Below, one piece after another: positions 51,553-59,976 of a stretch of DNA of 64,000 nucleotides. Made by a program: the position numbers and the translations under genes. Origin of the DNA: Bradyrhizobium sp. CCGUVB1N3. Its GTDB lineage: Bacteria; Pseudomonadota; Alphaproteobacteria; Rhizobiales; Xanthobacteraceae. The first letter of the stretch is position 1. Every line of letters starts with the position of its first letter. The notes beneath the pieces were generated by a model. That model saw nothing but the letters and a program-made list of their open reading frames with translations, was not told the origin of the DNA and searched no databases. The DNA is taken from positions 3,038,001 through 3,102,000 of the forward strand of contig NZ_JANADR010000001.1 of assembly GCF_024199925.1 (NCBI RefSeq), read 5' to 3'.

Positions 51553-52740
51553 ATGGTGGCGGGTGCCGGCACCATCCGAAAGACCGAGACCTTGACACCT
51601 GAACTCCACCAGAAGCTCACCGCGTGGCGCCAGCATCTGCATGCCCATCCCGAGCTCTCCTTGCAGGAGAAGGCGACGTCAGCCTTCGTGCAGGGGAAGC
51701 TTGCCGAGCTCGGCATCCCCTTCGAAGCCGGCATCGGCGGCCACGGCATCGTTGCGACGCTGACGCGTGGGTCCGCGAGCGCGCGGGTCGGCTTGCGCGC
51801 CGACATGGATGCGCTGCCGATCCGTGAGGAGACCGGACTTGCCTACGCCTCGCGCCATCAAGGCATCATGCACGCCTGCGGACATGACGGCCACACCGCA
51901 TCGCTGCTCGGCGCGGCGGCGCTGCTCGCTGGCGATGCGAGCTGGAGCGGCACGGTCGATTTCATCTTCCAGCCGGCCGAGGAGGGTTTTGGCGGCTCGC
52001 GCGCGATGGTCGCCGACCGCCTGTTCGAGCGCTTTCCGATGACGCGGATTTTCGGCTTCCACAACTGGCCGGGGCTGGACGCCGGCACCGTCGCGGTCCA
52101 CGACGGCGTCGTCATGGCTTCCGGCGGGCGCGTCACGCTGACGATCGAGGGACACGCGGGCCATGCCGGCATGCCGCATCTGACGCGCGATCCGGTTGTT
52201 GCCGCCGGCCACCTGATCGTGGCGCTGCAATCGATCGTGGCGCGCAATGTCGACCCGCTCGACACTGCCGTGCTCTCGCTGTGCATGATCGAGGGCGGCA
52301 CGGCGGCGAACCAGATCGCCGGGCGCGTGGTGATCCGCGGCACGCTGCGCAATCATCGCGGCACGGTCCGCGATACCATCGTCGAAGGCATCGCGCGGAC
52401 CTGCGCCGGCATCGCGACGAGCTTTGGCGTCAAGGTCACGCCGGACATCACCTTCGGCGTGGGCACGGTCGTCAATACGCCGGCGGAGGCGGGGCTGGCG
52501 CGCATCGCCGCGGAGAAAGTGCAGGCGCTGCAGCGCCGCGACCTCGCCCCCAGCATGGCCGGCGAGGATTTCGCCTTCTACCTCCAGCATCGCCCCGGCG
52601 CCTTCGTCTGGATCGGCAACGGGCCCCTGCGCGACGGCGCCGAGCTTCACGGCCCGCGCTACGATTTCAACGACGCGATCTTGCCGGTGGCATCAGGCTG
52701 GCTGGCCGAGGTCGCCAAGACGGCGCTGGCTTCGAATTAG
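51553..52740 (+). CDS. M20 family amidohydrolase (hippurate hydrolase / HipO-like)
   Basis: A 395-residue metallo-amidohydrolase. Metal-binding and catalytic features are complete: GLRADMDALPI (Asp), MHACGHDGHTA (His), FQPAEEGFGG (catalytic and metal Glu) and SMAGEDFAFY with GAFVWIGNG near the end. Related enzymes cleave N-acyl amino acids such as hippurate or indole-acetyl amino acid conjugates. ATG 51553 has GAGG 13 bases before it; the open frame starts earlier with poor context. The gene converges on the GntR gene of the malonate locus. Confidence 0.87.
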   Translation: MVAGAGTIRKTETLTPELHQKLTAWRQHLHAHPELSLQEKATSAFVQGKLAELGIPFEAGIGGHGIVATLTRGSASARVGLRADMDALPIREETGLAYASRHQGIMHACGHDGHTASLLGAAALLAGDASWSGTVDFIFQPAEEGFGGSRAMVADRLFERFPMTRIFGFHNWPGLDAGTVAVHDGVVMASGGRVTLTIEGHAGHAGMPHLTRDPVVAAGHLIVALQSIVARNVDPLDTAVLSLCMIEGGTAANQIAGRVVIRGTLRNHRGTVRDTIVEGIARTCAGIATSFGVKVTPDITFGVGTVVNTPAEAGLARIAAEKVQALQRRDLAPSMAGEDFAFYLQHRPGAFVWIGNGPLRDGAELHGPRYDFNDAILPVASGWLAEVAKTALASN

Positions 52741-52760
52741 CTGATGGCCGCTGGCGACGG

Positions 52761-53480
52761 TCAGCCATTGTCGGGCGCAAGCCCGTCCGCCTGCCCGCCA
52801 AGGCGATCATCGATGTAGCGCCTGAGCGCTGCGGCCGCATTCAACATATGGGCACGCATTCTGCGCGATGCGGTATCGCCGTCGCCTTCCGCGATCGCCT
52901 GCATGATCGCCTCATGCTCGTCACGAGATCTGCGAATGCGATCGCCCTGGCGCAATTGCGTCCGACGGAAGGCGCTCAGTCGTGAGCGGACGTCTTGCGC
53001 CTGCTCGGCAAGAAACGAGTTGTGCGTCGCGCGGTAGATGCATTCGTGGAATTGCCGGTTAAAGGCATCATAGGCATCGACGTCGTTCGCCTCGACCATC
53101 GCCCGCGAGCCCTCGTGGAGCTCGATCAGGTCACTGCGCTCGAGCGGCGTCATGCGGTAGGTCGCAAGCCTGACGCACATCGCTTCCACTTCGGCGCTGG
53201 TCTCGAACATGTCCATGATGCGCTCGGGTGTCATCCGCGCCACGACGAGGCCGCGGCGTCCGCGCACTTCAACGAGGCCGCTGACCACGAGCTGGCGAAG
53301 AGCCTCCCGCACCGGCGTGCGGGAAGCCCCAAAGCGATCGGCAAGCTGCTGCTCTTCCAAGGCCGAACCGGCGACGAGCGCGCCCGACGCGATCTCGTCG
53401 GTCAGCGCGTTCCGGATCCGATCGGAGAGCAGTCCCCCATCGTCTTCCGTTTCGGCTGCGACCTTGAGCAAACCTGCCAT
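52761..53480 (-). CDS. GntR family (FCD subfamily) regulator of the malonate locus
   Basis: A 239-residue regulator. The winged helix covers DRIRNALTDEIASGALVAGS and QLADRFGASRTPVREALRQL; the C-terminal FCD domain has NRQFHECIYRATHN and HEAIMQAI, with the histidines expected for its metal site. It is the last gene of the madL-madM-gntR operon and its GGAGG site lies in the madM end. MdcY of Acinetobacter, a GntR protein, represses mdc genes and responds to malonate; the same control is inferred here for mdcA and madL. Confidence 0.88.
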   Translation of the reverse strand: MAGLLKVAAETEDDGGLLSDRIRNALTDEIASGALVAGSALEEQQLADRFGASRTPVREALRQLVVSGLVEVRGRRGLVVARMTPERIMDMFETSAEVEAMCVRLATYRMTPLERSDLIELHEGSRAMVEANDVDAYDAFNRQFHECIYRATHNSFLAEQAQDVRSRLSAFRRTQLRQGDRIRRSRDEHEAIMQAIAEGDGDTASRRMRAHMLNAAAALRRYIDDRLGGQADGLAPDNG

Positions 53481-54248
53481 TTAGCCTCCTATGATCGCAC
53501 GCACGGCGAAGTAAAGGATGGACGGTGCGACCAGACATCCCAATCCCGTATGGAATGTCGCAGTCAACGCGCCATAAGGCACCAGACGCCGATCGGTCGC
53601 GGCAAGCCCCCCCGAAACGCCGCTGACCGTTCCCATCAATCCACCGAACACCATCGCGCTGCGCGGATTGTTGAGACCGATCATCTTCGCCACGAAAGGC
53701 GTGCCGATCATCACGATCACCGCCTTGAATACACCGGTCGCAATCGAGAGCGCAATAACCGGTGAAGATGCCCCGATCGCCGCCCCTGTGACGGGCCCCA
53801 CGATGTAGGTGACCGCGCCGGCACCGATCGTCGTCAGCGAGATCGCATCGGTATAGCCAAACGCCGCGGCAACGAACACGCCCAGAATGAACGGGACGAC
53901 CGTTCCCAACCCGAGCGCGACCGCACCGATCACCCCGGCCTTGCGCGCATGAACGACATCGACCTCGAAGGCCGTGGCGACGATCGCGAAATCCCGCAGC
54001 ATCGCGCCGCCCATCAGGCCGATCCCGGCCAGCGCCGGCAGGTCAGCCACGCCCTTTTCACCCCCTGTGGCGAGGCCTCCGAAGAAGGCCAGCCCGAGGC
54101 CCAGCATGATCGCGATCGCCGAGCCGTGAATGCGCCCGAAAGTGAAGTATCTCGAGATCGCTCCGGAGATCCACATCAGAATCCCCACGGCGGCGAACGC
54201 GGTGAGCAGCGAATTGGCGGCGAGAACGTGAGACATCATGTTGTTCAT
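53481..54248 (-). CDS. madM: Malonate transporter subunit MadM
   Basis: A 255-residue inner-membrane protein with about seven or eight hydrophobic segments. The ends MSHVLAANSLLTAFAAVG and SAMVFGGLMGTVSGVSGGLAATD match MadM of the malonate/Na+ symporter. Its start overlaps the stop of madL by four bases. MadL and MadM together import malonate, driven by sodium or proton gradient. Divergent mdc genes use the malonate. Confidence 0.9.
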   Translation of the reverse strand: MNNMMSHVLAANSLLTAFAAVGILMWISGAISRYFTFGRIHGSAIAIMLGLGLAFFGGLATGGEKGVADLPALAGIGLMGGAMLRDFAIVATAFEVDVVHARKAGVIGAVALGLGTVVPFILGVFVAAAFGYTDAISLTTIGAGAVTYIVGPVTGAAIGASSPVIALSIATGVFKAVIVMIGTPFVAKMIGLNNPRSAMVFGGLMGTVSGVSGGLAATDRRLVPYGALTATFHTGLGCLVAPSILYFAVRAIIGG

Positions 54249-54685
54249 CCGACCCTCCCGGACTTGAGACCGAGCACAGGCGCGGCGAGCGCCTCGGCTT
54301 CGCGCGCCTCGATCTCGTCAATCGTCTCGACAGGACCGCTGAGCCGACCGATCAGGGCGACCATCGCAAAGCACACCGCGACGGAACCGACGCCGGCGAT
54401 GACCACGATCGGCCCGCCTTTGACTGCGGCAACCACGTTCTGCTGCGCGGCCATGGCGACCACGATCGGAATGTAAAAACTGCCCCAGAACTCGACGCCG
54501 GTCTTGAGCCCGTGGCTGAGCAGGCCGCGCCGAACCAGCCAGAGCCGGGCCGCTATCAGGAACATCATCGCGATGCCGACGCCGCCGACATTGGCCTTCA
54601 CGCCGAGTGCGACGCCGAGCAGGTCGCCCAGCAAAACACCCAGGAGGGTGCAGATCGAAAGCAATGCAACGCCGGAAATGGTCAC
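54245..54685 (-). CDS. madL: Malonate transporter subunit MadL
   Basis: A 146-residue membrane protein with four hydrophobic segments, starting ISGVALLSICTLLGVLLGDL as MadL proteins do. The start codon is GTG at 54685 with GGGGAGG just upstream. It overlaps the stop of a 22-codon upstream reading frame (GTGA), which may couple its translation. It forms the malonate symporter with MadM. Confidence 0.9.
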   Translation of the reverse strand: MTISGVALLSICTLLGVLLGDLLGVALGVKANVGGVGIAMMFLIAARLWLVRRGLLSHGLKTGVEFWGSFYIPIVVAMAAQQNVVAAVKGGPIVVIAGVGSVAVCFAMVALIGRLSGPVETIDEIEAREAEALAAPVLGLKSGRVG

Positions 54686-54750
54686 GGGCGCCTCCCCTTG
54701 GCGAGCCAGGCACCAACCCCAGAACTGGGATGCTCTGTATGCATTCGCAT
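54682..54750 (-). CDS. Short upstream reading frame (22 codons), possible madL leader peptide
   Basis: ATG at 54750 is preceded by AGGAGG at a spacing of nine bases, one of the best ribosome sites in the window. The frame MRMHTEHPSSGVG... ends in TGA that overlaps the GTG of madL. This arrangement is typical of leader peptides that couple or attenuate translation of the next gene. The reading frame has no homologue I recognise and could be an accident of sequence. Confidence 0.45.
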   Translation of the reverse strand: MRMHTEHPSSGVGAWLAKGRRP

Positions 54751-54795
54751 CTTAAATTTCCTCCTGTGCATGCGAATATCCATCGCTTATGAAGT

Positions 54796-54838
54796 TACGT
54801 ATACACTAATTGACAGAAGAAGGCAATACGCATACATT
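54796..54838 (+). promoter_or_regulatory. mdcA: mdcA promoter with two direct repeats (putative GntR operator)
   Basis: TTGACA (54810-54815), 17 bp, TACATT (54833-54838) is a near-consensus sigma-70 promoter; transcription would begin about 34 bases before ATG 54879. TACGTATACAC (54796-54806) and TACGCATACAT (54827-54837) agree at 9 of 11 positions, are exactly 31 bp apart (three turns) and flank the -35 and cover the -10. A reverse copy of GCATACA lies at 54736-54742 before madL. The GntR protein of the locus is the probable binder. Confidence 0.6.
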
Positions 54839-54878
54839 CCGAGCCATCGAAGACAACCCGGCATGCCAAGGAGTCGAA

Positions 54879-56525
54879 ATGAGCGATTGGGGTATGCAGA
54901 AGGCCGCCCTGGGCGAGCGCCTGGCGGCCGGCCAGCGGCACGCAAAGGGAAAGATCGTCCCGATCCCGAGCCTGCCTGCGTTTTTGAAGGCGGTAATCCG
55001 GTCAGGCGACCGGGTGTGCCTCGAGGGCGACAATCAGAAGCAGGCCGACATCCTCGCCTCGGCGCTCGCGAACCTCGAGCCCGCGGACGTTCATGACCTG
55101 CACATGGTGCAGTCCGGCGTGGTGCTGCCTTCCCACCTCGACATCTTCGAGAAGGGCATCGCGCGGCGGCTCGACTTTTCCTATTCGGGCCCGCAGTCGG
55201 CGCGCATCGCGCGGATGCTGTTCGGCCGCAAGATCGAGCTCGGGGCCGTGCACACATACCTCGAGTTATTCGCCCGCTATTTCATCGATCTCACGCCGAA
55301 CGTCGCACTGATCGCGGCGGTGAGCGCCGACAAGGACGGCAACCTCTATACGGGACCAAATACCGAAGACACGCCAACGGTGGTCGAGGCCACCAGCTAC
55401 AAGAACGGTCTCGTTGTGGCACAGGTCACCGAGATCGTCGACAAGGTGCCGCGCGTCGACATCCCCGGCGACCTCGTGCATTTCGTGGTCGAAGCCGGCA
55501 GACCGTTCTATGTCGAGCCGCTCTTCACCCGCGACCCCGCCGCCATCACCGAAACCCAGATCCTGACGGCGATGCTCGCCATCAAGGGCATCTACGCGCC
55601 ATACGGCGTACGCCGGCTCAATCATGGCATCGGCTTCAACACGGCCGCGATCGAGCTGTTGCTGCCGACCTATGGCGAGAAGCTCGGCCTCAAGGGCAAG
55701 GTCTGCACCCACTTCGCACTCAATCCGCATCCAACCCTCATTCCGGCTATCGAATTCGGCTGGGTCGACCAGATCCATTGCTTTGGATCGGAAGTCGGCA
55801 TGGAGGATTACGTCGCCGCGCGATCGGACATCTTCTTCACGGGTCCCGACGGGTCGCTGCGATCGAACCGCGCTTTCTGCCAGACGGCGGGCCTCTATGC
55901 CTGCGACATGTTCATCGGATCGACGCTCCAGATCGATCTCGAAGGCCACAGCTCGACGGTGACGACCAGCCGCATCGCTGGATTCGGCGGCGCGCCCAAC
56001 ATGGGATCCGATCCGCGTGGCCGCCGCCATCCGAGCGAACCCTGGCTCAAGGCCGGCGCCGAGGCCGACCCCGACTCCAACGCTGCGCTCCGCCGCGGCC
56101 GCAAGCTGGTGGTGCAGATCGGCGAGACCTTTGGCGAGCGCAATGCCCCGCTCTTCGTCGAACGGCTCGATGCGCTCGATCTGGCGCGCGAGCTCAACCT
56201 CGATCTGGCTCCGGTGATGGTCTACTCGGACGACGTGACACACATCGTCACCGAGGAAGGCATCGCCAACCTCTTGATGTGCCGGACCAAGGACGAGCGC
56301 GAGCAGGCAATCCGCGGCGTTGCCGGATACACGGACATCGGCCGGGCCCGCGATCCGAAACTGGTCGAGCAGCTCAGGCAGCGCGGCGTGATCCGACGGC
56401 CCGAAGATCTCGGCATCGATCCGCTCGATGCCGATCGCAGCCTGCTGGCGGCGCGCTCGATCAAGGATCTCATGCTGGCATCCGGCGGCCGCTACCGTCC
56501 GCCCAGCCGCTTCCGCAACTGGTGA
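54879..56525 (+). CDS. mdcA: Malonate decarboxylase alpha subunit (acetyl-ACP:malonate ACP transferase)
   Basis: A 548-residue enzyme of the CoA-transferase fold. It swaps the acetyl group on the acyl carrier protein MdcC for malonate, releasing acetate. Characteristic stretches: VHDLHMVQSGVVLPSHLD, FNTAAIELLLPTYGE, GSEVGMEDYVAARSDIFF and GGAPNMGSDPRGRRHPSE. ATG 54879 follows AAGGAG; an upstream ATG is non-homologous. First of seven tightly packed plus-strand genes mdcACDEGBH, divergent from madLM. Length is normal for the family. Confidence 0.95.
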   Translation: MSDWGMQKAALGERLAAGQRHAKGKIVPIPSLPAFLKAVIRSGDRVCLEGDNQKQADILASALANLEPADVHDLHMVQSGVVLPSHLDIFEKGIARRLDFSYSGPQSARIARMLFGRKIELGAVHTYLELFARYFIDLTPNVALIAAVSADKDGNLYTGPNTEDTPTVVEATSYKNGLVVAQVTEIVDKVPRVDIPGDLVHFVVEAGRPFYVEPLFTRDPAAITETQILTAMLAIKGIYAPYGVRRLNHGIGFNTAAIELLLPTYGEKLGLKGKVCTHFALNPHPTLIPAIEFGWVDQIHCFGSEVGMEDYVAARSDIFFTGPDGSLRSNRAFCQTAGLYACDMFIGSTLQIDLEGHSSTVTTSRIAGFGGAPNMGSDPRGRRHPSEPWLKAGAEADPDSNAALRRGRKLVVQIGETFGERNAPLFVERLDALDLARELNLDLAPVMVYSDDVTHIVTEEGIANLLMCRTKDEREQAIRGVAGYTDIGRARDPKLVEQLRQRGVIRRPEDLGIDPLDADRSLLAARSIKDLMLASGGRYRPPSRFRNW

Positions 56526-56535
56526 GGAGTTTTGC

Positions 56536-56853
56536 ATGGAAAAGCTCAGCTTCAAACTAACCGCACCGCAGCGAGCCGGTGGTACCCGCACGCAGGCGAT
56601 CGTCGGCGTCGTCGCCTCCGGCAATCTCGAGGTCCTGCTGGAACGGGCCTCGCCGGCCGACGTCTGCACGATCGACATTGCGACCGCGGCCCATGGCTTC
56701 GGCGCGGTGTGGGACGCCGTGGTCCGGGACTTCGTCGCCCGCCGATCTGCCGGTGGCCTACGCATCTCCATCAATGACGGCGGAGCCCGGCCCGACACGG
56801 TCGCGCTCCGCCTCGCGCAAGGCATCCGCAAGATCGAGGGGCCGGAACGATGA
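56536..56853 (+). CDS. mdcC: Malonate decarboxylase acyl carrier protein (delta subunit)
   Basis: A 105-residue carrier protein. The prosthetic group, 2'-(5''-phosphoribosyl)-3'-dephospho-CoA, is attached to a Ser in the GVVASGNLEVLLE segment (Ser28). It starts 10 bp after mdcA with GGAG upstream and overlaps mdcD by four bases. It carries malonyl and acetyl groups between MdcA and MdcDE. Confidence 0.93.
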   Translation: MEKLSFKLTAPQRAGGTRTQAIVGVVASGNLEVLLERASPADVCTIDIATAAHGFGAVWDAVVRDFVARRSAGGLRISINDGGARPDTVALRLAQGIRKIEGPER

Positions 56854-57764
56854 CAGCCGTCACAGCCAACACGGTTTCGCTGAGCTGGTACGAGGCGAGC
56901 GCCCGGCAGCGCATCGACGCGCTGGTCGATGCCGGCAGTTTTTCTGAATTCATCGGACCCGAGCTGCGCGAGATGAGCCCGCATCTGGCGATCTTCGACC
57001 TGCCGGAGCAGTTCGATGACGGCATCGTCATCGGCCGCGGCCGTCTCGACGGATCGCCGGTGCTCGTCGCCGCGCAGGAGGGACGCTTCATGGGCGGCGC
57101 CTTCGGTGAAGTCCACGGTGCGAAGCTCACTGGCCTCCTGCGCGCGGCTCGCACGCTCAACCAAGACCTGCTGATCCTGTTCGACACCGGTGGCGTGCGT
57201 CTTCAGGAAGCCAATGCCGGTGAGCTCGCGATTGCGGAAATCATGCGCGCGGTCGTCGAAGCGCGGCGTGCCGGGGTCCGCGTCATCGGGCTGATCGGCG
57301 GGCGAGCCGGATGCTATGGCGGCGGCAGCCTGATTGCCGGCACCTGCTCGCGTCTGATCGTATCGGAGCAGGGGCGGATCAGCGTCAGCGGCCCCGAGGT
57401 CATCGAGACCAACAAGGGCATCGAGGAGTTCGACTCGCGCGACCGCGCGCTCGTCTGGCGCACGATGGGCGGCAAGCACCGCTATCTCATCGGCGGCGCC
57501 GATGCGTTCGTCGACGACGAGGCGCTGGCGTTTCGCCAGGCGGCGATCGACGAACTCAAGGGCAAGCGTGGCTGCGACGCGGCGGTTCTCGAAGCCGAGC
57601 AGAAGCGCCTCGAGCGGCGATTGCAGCGTTTTGGCGAGGCCGAAGACGCCGTCGAGATCTGGCAGGCGCTTGGCATCGACCAGCCGACCGAGATCCCCTC
57701 ACTTCCGACGGGCGCATTTCTTCGCGCGGCCAACAACAGGGAGAATGCCGATGACGCTCGATGA
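56850..57764 (+). CDS. mdcD: Malonate decarboxylase beta subunit
   Basis: A 304-residue crotonase-fold protein related to acetyl-CoA carboxylase carboxyltransferase subunits. RFMGGAFGEVHGAKLTGLL and GLIGGRAGCYGGGSLIAGT form the oxyanion region that binds the malonyl thioester. With MdcE it decarboxylates malonyl-ACP to acetyl-ACP. Starts in the mdcC stop (ATGA) and ends 14 bp inside mdcE. Confidence 0.95.
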   Translation: MTAVTANTVSLSWYEASARQRIDALVDAGSFSEFIGPELREMSPHLAIFDLPEQFDDGIVIGRGRLDGSPVLVAAQEGRFMGGAFGEVHGAKLTGLLRAARTLNQDLLILFDTGGVRLQEANAGELAIAEIMRAVVEARRAGVRVIGLIGGRAGCYGGGSLIAGTCSRLIVSEQGRISVSGPEVIETNKGIEEFDSRDRALVWRTMGGKHRYLIGGADAFVDDEALAFRQAAIDELKGKRGCDAAVLEAEQKRLERRLQRFGEAEDAVEIWQALGIDQPTEIPSLPTGAFLRAANNRENADDAR

Positions 57765-58491
57765 CATTCTGGCCAGCCTGTTCCCGAATGGCAGCAAGAT
57801 CGAGATGACCGGCGCGATGATCGCGGGACAGGCGATCCTGCCGGGTAGAGGGCCGATCCACGTGCTCGGCATCTCGCAAGGGCAGCCGCTCGGCGTGGAC
57901 GAAGCGATCGTGCTCGCGGGGCGCGCGATCGAGATCATCAAATCGAAAGATCGGGCGCCGATCCTGTTCCTGGTGGATTCCGCCAGCCAGCGCATGAGCA
58001 AGCGCGACGAGTTGCTCGGCCTCAGCGAGTACCTGTCTCACCTCGCCAAGACTCTGCTACTGGCGCAAGCTGCGGGACATAGCACTGTCGGTCTCCTCTA
58101 CGGCGGCAGCGCGGCCGGTGCGTTCATCGCCACGGCGCTGGCCACCGCTACCCTGGTGGCGCTTCCCGGTGCGCAACCCGCGGTCATGGATCTGCCGTCG
58201 ATGGCGCGGGTCACCAAGCTTCCGATCGATGTCCTGAAGGCCAAGGCGGAAGCGACGCCAGTCTTTGCGCCCGGGCTCGAGAACATGGTGAAGACTGGCG
58301 GCATTCACGTCGTCTGGGACGAAAGTGCACCTTTGGCGCCGCAGCTTGCGGCGTTGCTGGAACGGCCGGCAGCACAAGACGATCGCGCTCGGCTTGGCGC
58401 CGAGCGTGGCGGACGGCGGAAAGCGGGCGAGATCGCGGATCGGGTCGTCGCACACGCAGCCGCTTCGTATCAGGGATCGCAACATGGCTGA
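57751..58491 (+). CDS. mdcE: Malonate decarboxylase gamma subunit
   Basis: A 246-residue partner of MdcD, also of the carboxyltransferase fold. Matching sections: IAGQAILPGRGPIHVLGIS, ILFLVDSASQRMSKRDELLG and LYGGSAAGAFIATALATAT. ATG 57751 has GGGAG upstream and overlaps mdcD. A last segment of about 50 residues (after IHVVWDES) is less conserved but of usual length. It shapes the active site with MdcD. Confidence 0.94.
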   Translation: MTLDDILASLFPNGSKIEMTGAMIAGQAILPGRGPIHVLGISQGQPLGVDEAIVLAGRAIEIIKSKDRAPILFLVDSASQRMSKRDELLGLSEYLSHLAKTLLLAQAAGHSTVGLLYGGSAAGAFIATALATATLVALPGAQPAVMDLPSMARVTKLPIDVLKAKAEATPVFAPGLENMVKTGGIHVVWDESAPLAPQLAALLERPAAQDDRARLGAERGGRRKAGEIADRVVAHAAASYQGSQHG

Positions 58492-59131
58492 GCTTCTCGA
58501 GCGCCATACCATGGTGAAGGCCTCGGCAGCTGGATGGACCGCCGCGATGAACCGATATCCCGGACTTGCCGGGGAGCCGACCATCGAAGGCTGGGCCCGC
58601 GCCGGTCGTCCTCTCATCGTTCGCCGGCCAACCTGCAGCGATACCGCCGGCATGATTCCGCTTGGCCTGCCGCTGCCGCCGAGCCACGGCAAACGGCGCA
58701 TTGCGGTCTCGCTCGCCGCCGCCGATATCGTCGCGTCCGCTCCGCCTCCATTATTGGCCGACGCCGCGGCGGCGGCACCTGCACGCTGGCGCGACACGAT
58801 CGGCCTGCTCCTTGATCTTCTGCCGGAGACCCGCACCTTCGGCAGCCTCGCGTGGCAGCATCTCACTGGTCTCGCCTATCTCTCGGATGGTTCGGATCTC
58901 GATCTGCTTTGGCCGCTGTCGTCAGCGAAGCAAGCCAGGACTCTGCCGTCCGAGATCGCCCGTATCGCGAACCAGGCGCCGATGCGGCTCGATGGCGAGA
59001 TCGTCGGTCACGCGGGAGGTGTGCAATGGCGCGAGCTGACCGGCGCTGACGAGGACGAAATCCTCGTGAAGGAACCCGCCGGCGTCGAGAGCACGACGCG
59101 CGCAGCATTTCTGTCCGTTAGGGTGCCATGA
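58484..59131 (+). CDS. mdcG: Phosphoribosyl-dephospho-CoA transferase (holo-ACP synthase)
   Basis: A 215-residue enzyme that attaches the dephospho-CoA-derived prosthetic group from MdcB to apo-MdcC. The nucleotidyltransferase-like motif GSLAWQHLTGLAYLSDGSDLD (the DxD pair near residue 140) is the hallmark. ATG 58484 overlaps mdcE by eight bases and its stop overlaps mdcB by four. Sequence conservation is moderate in this family, but position and motif agree. Confidence 0.9.
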   Translation: MAELLERHTMVKASAAGWTAAMNRYPGLAGEPTIEGWARAGRPLIVRRPTCSDTAGMIPLGLPLPPSHGKRRIAVSLAAADIVASAPPPLLADAAAAAPARWRDTIGLLLDLLPETRTFGSLAWQHLTGLAYLSDGSDLDLLWPLSSAKQARTLPSEIARIANQAPMRLDGEIVGHAGGVQWRELTGADEDEILVKEPAGVESTTRAAFLSVRVP

Positions 59132-59976
59132 ACGTTGCACTGAGATGGAAATCGTCGCCGGAAAGCGAGCATCGGGCGGAGCAGCTCGGTCATCTCGCAT
59201 CGCTCTGCCTGAAGCTCGAAGTCGAGACCTATCCGAAACCGGGACTCGTCAGCCACGTCGACAATGGTGCACACGGTGACATGGACGCTGAATTGCTGTG
59301 CCGAAGTGCCGACACCCTGACGTCGTTCTTCCGCGATCTGGCCATCGCGGGCGCCGAAGGTGCGGGCATGAACCGATTGCGTGCGGTCGGCGTTGCGGCG
59401 GAGCGCGCAATGTTGACTGCAACCTGCGGCGTCAACACGCATCGCGGGGCGATTTTTGGACTGGGTCTGCTTTGCGCCGCGGCCGGATATCGGAACGCCG
59501 TCGGCATTCGCAAGCCACTCGGCAGGCTAGTTTCGGAGCGTTGGGGCGAAGACATCCTGTCCGGCCCCGTATCGCTTCGTAGCCATGGCGCCGTGGTCTC
59601 GCGGCGCTATGGCGCCGGCGGCGCCAGAGCAGAAGCCGCCCAAGGCTTTCCGTCGGTCTATGACATCGCCCTGCCCGCGCTGCATGCGGCGCGCAAGCTT
59701 GCGGCACATGATGAGGAGGCGGCCCGCATTCAGACGTGCATGACGCTGATCGCCGATGTCACCGACACCAACCTCCTGCATCGCGGCGGGCCCGAGGGAT
59801 TGCGCTTCGCGCAAGCCAGCGCCTCCGCGTTCCTTGCCGCTGGAGGCGTCGGATCTCTGGGTTGGCGCGGAAGAGCTGTCGATATTCATCAAGCGTTTGT
59901 GGCACGCAATCTGAGCCCCGGCGGCTCCGCGGATCTACTCGCCATGGCCCTCTTCGTCGATCGGCTGGAGGCTTGA
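59128..59976 (+). CDS. mdcB: Triphosphoribosyl-dephospho-CoA synthase
   Basis: A 282-residue member of the CitG/MdcB family. It condenses ATP with 3'-dephospho-CoA to make the precursor used by MdcG. Motifs: YPKPGLVSHVDNGAHGDMD, GVNTHRGAIFGLGLL and DTNLLHRGGPEGL. Start overlaps mdcG (ATGA) and its TGA overlaps the mdcH ATG. Confidence 0.94.
   Translation: MNVALRWKSSPESEHRAEQLGHLASLCLKLEVETYPKPGLVSHVDNGAHGDMDAELLCRSADTLTSFFRDLAIAGAEGAGMNRLRAVGVAAERAMLTATCGVNTHRGAIFGLGLLCAAAGYRNAVGIRKPLGRLVSERWGEDILSGPVSLRSHGAVVSRRYGAGGARAEAAQGFPSVYDIALPALHAARKLAAHDEEAARIQTCMTLIADVTDTNLLHRGGPEGLRFAQASASAFLAAGGVGSLGWRGRAVDIHQAFVARNLSPGGSADLLAMALFVDRLEA

Noticed and set aside
55266..57479. 737-codon minus-strand open frame opposite mdcA-mdcD
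   Set aside because: Antisense to well-conserved mdc genes, with no motif; a mirror of third-position GC.
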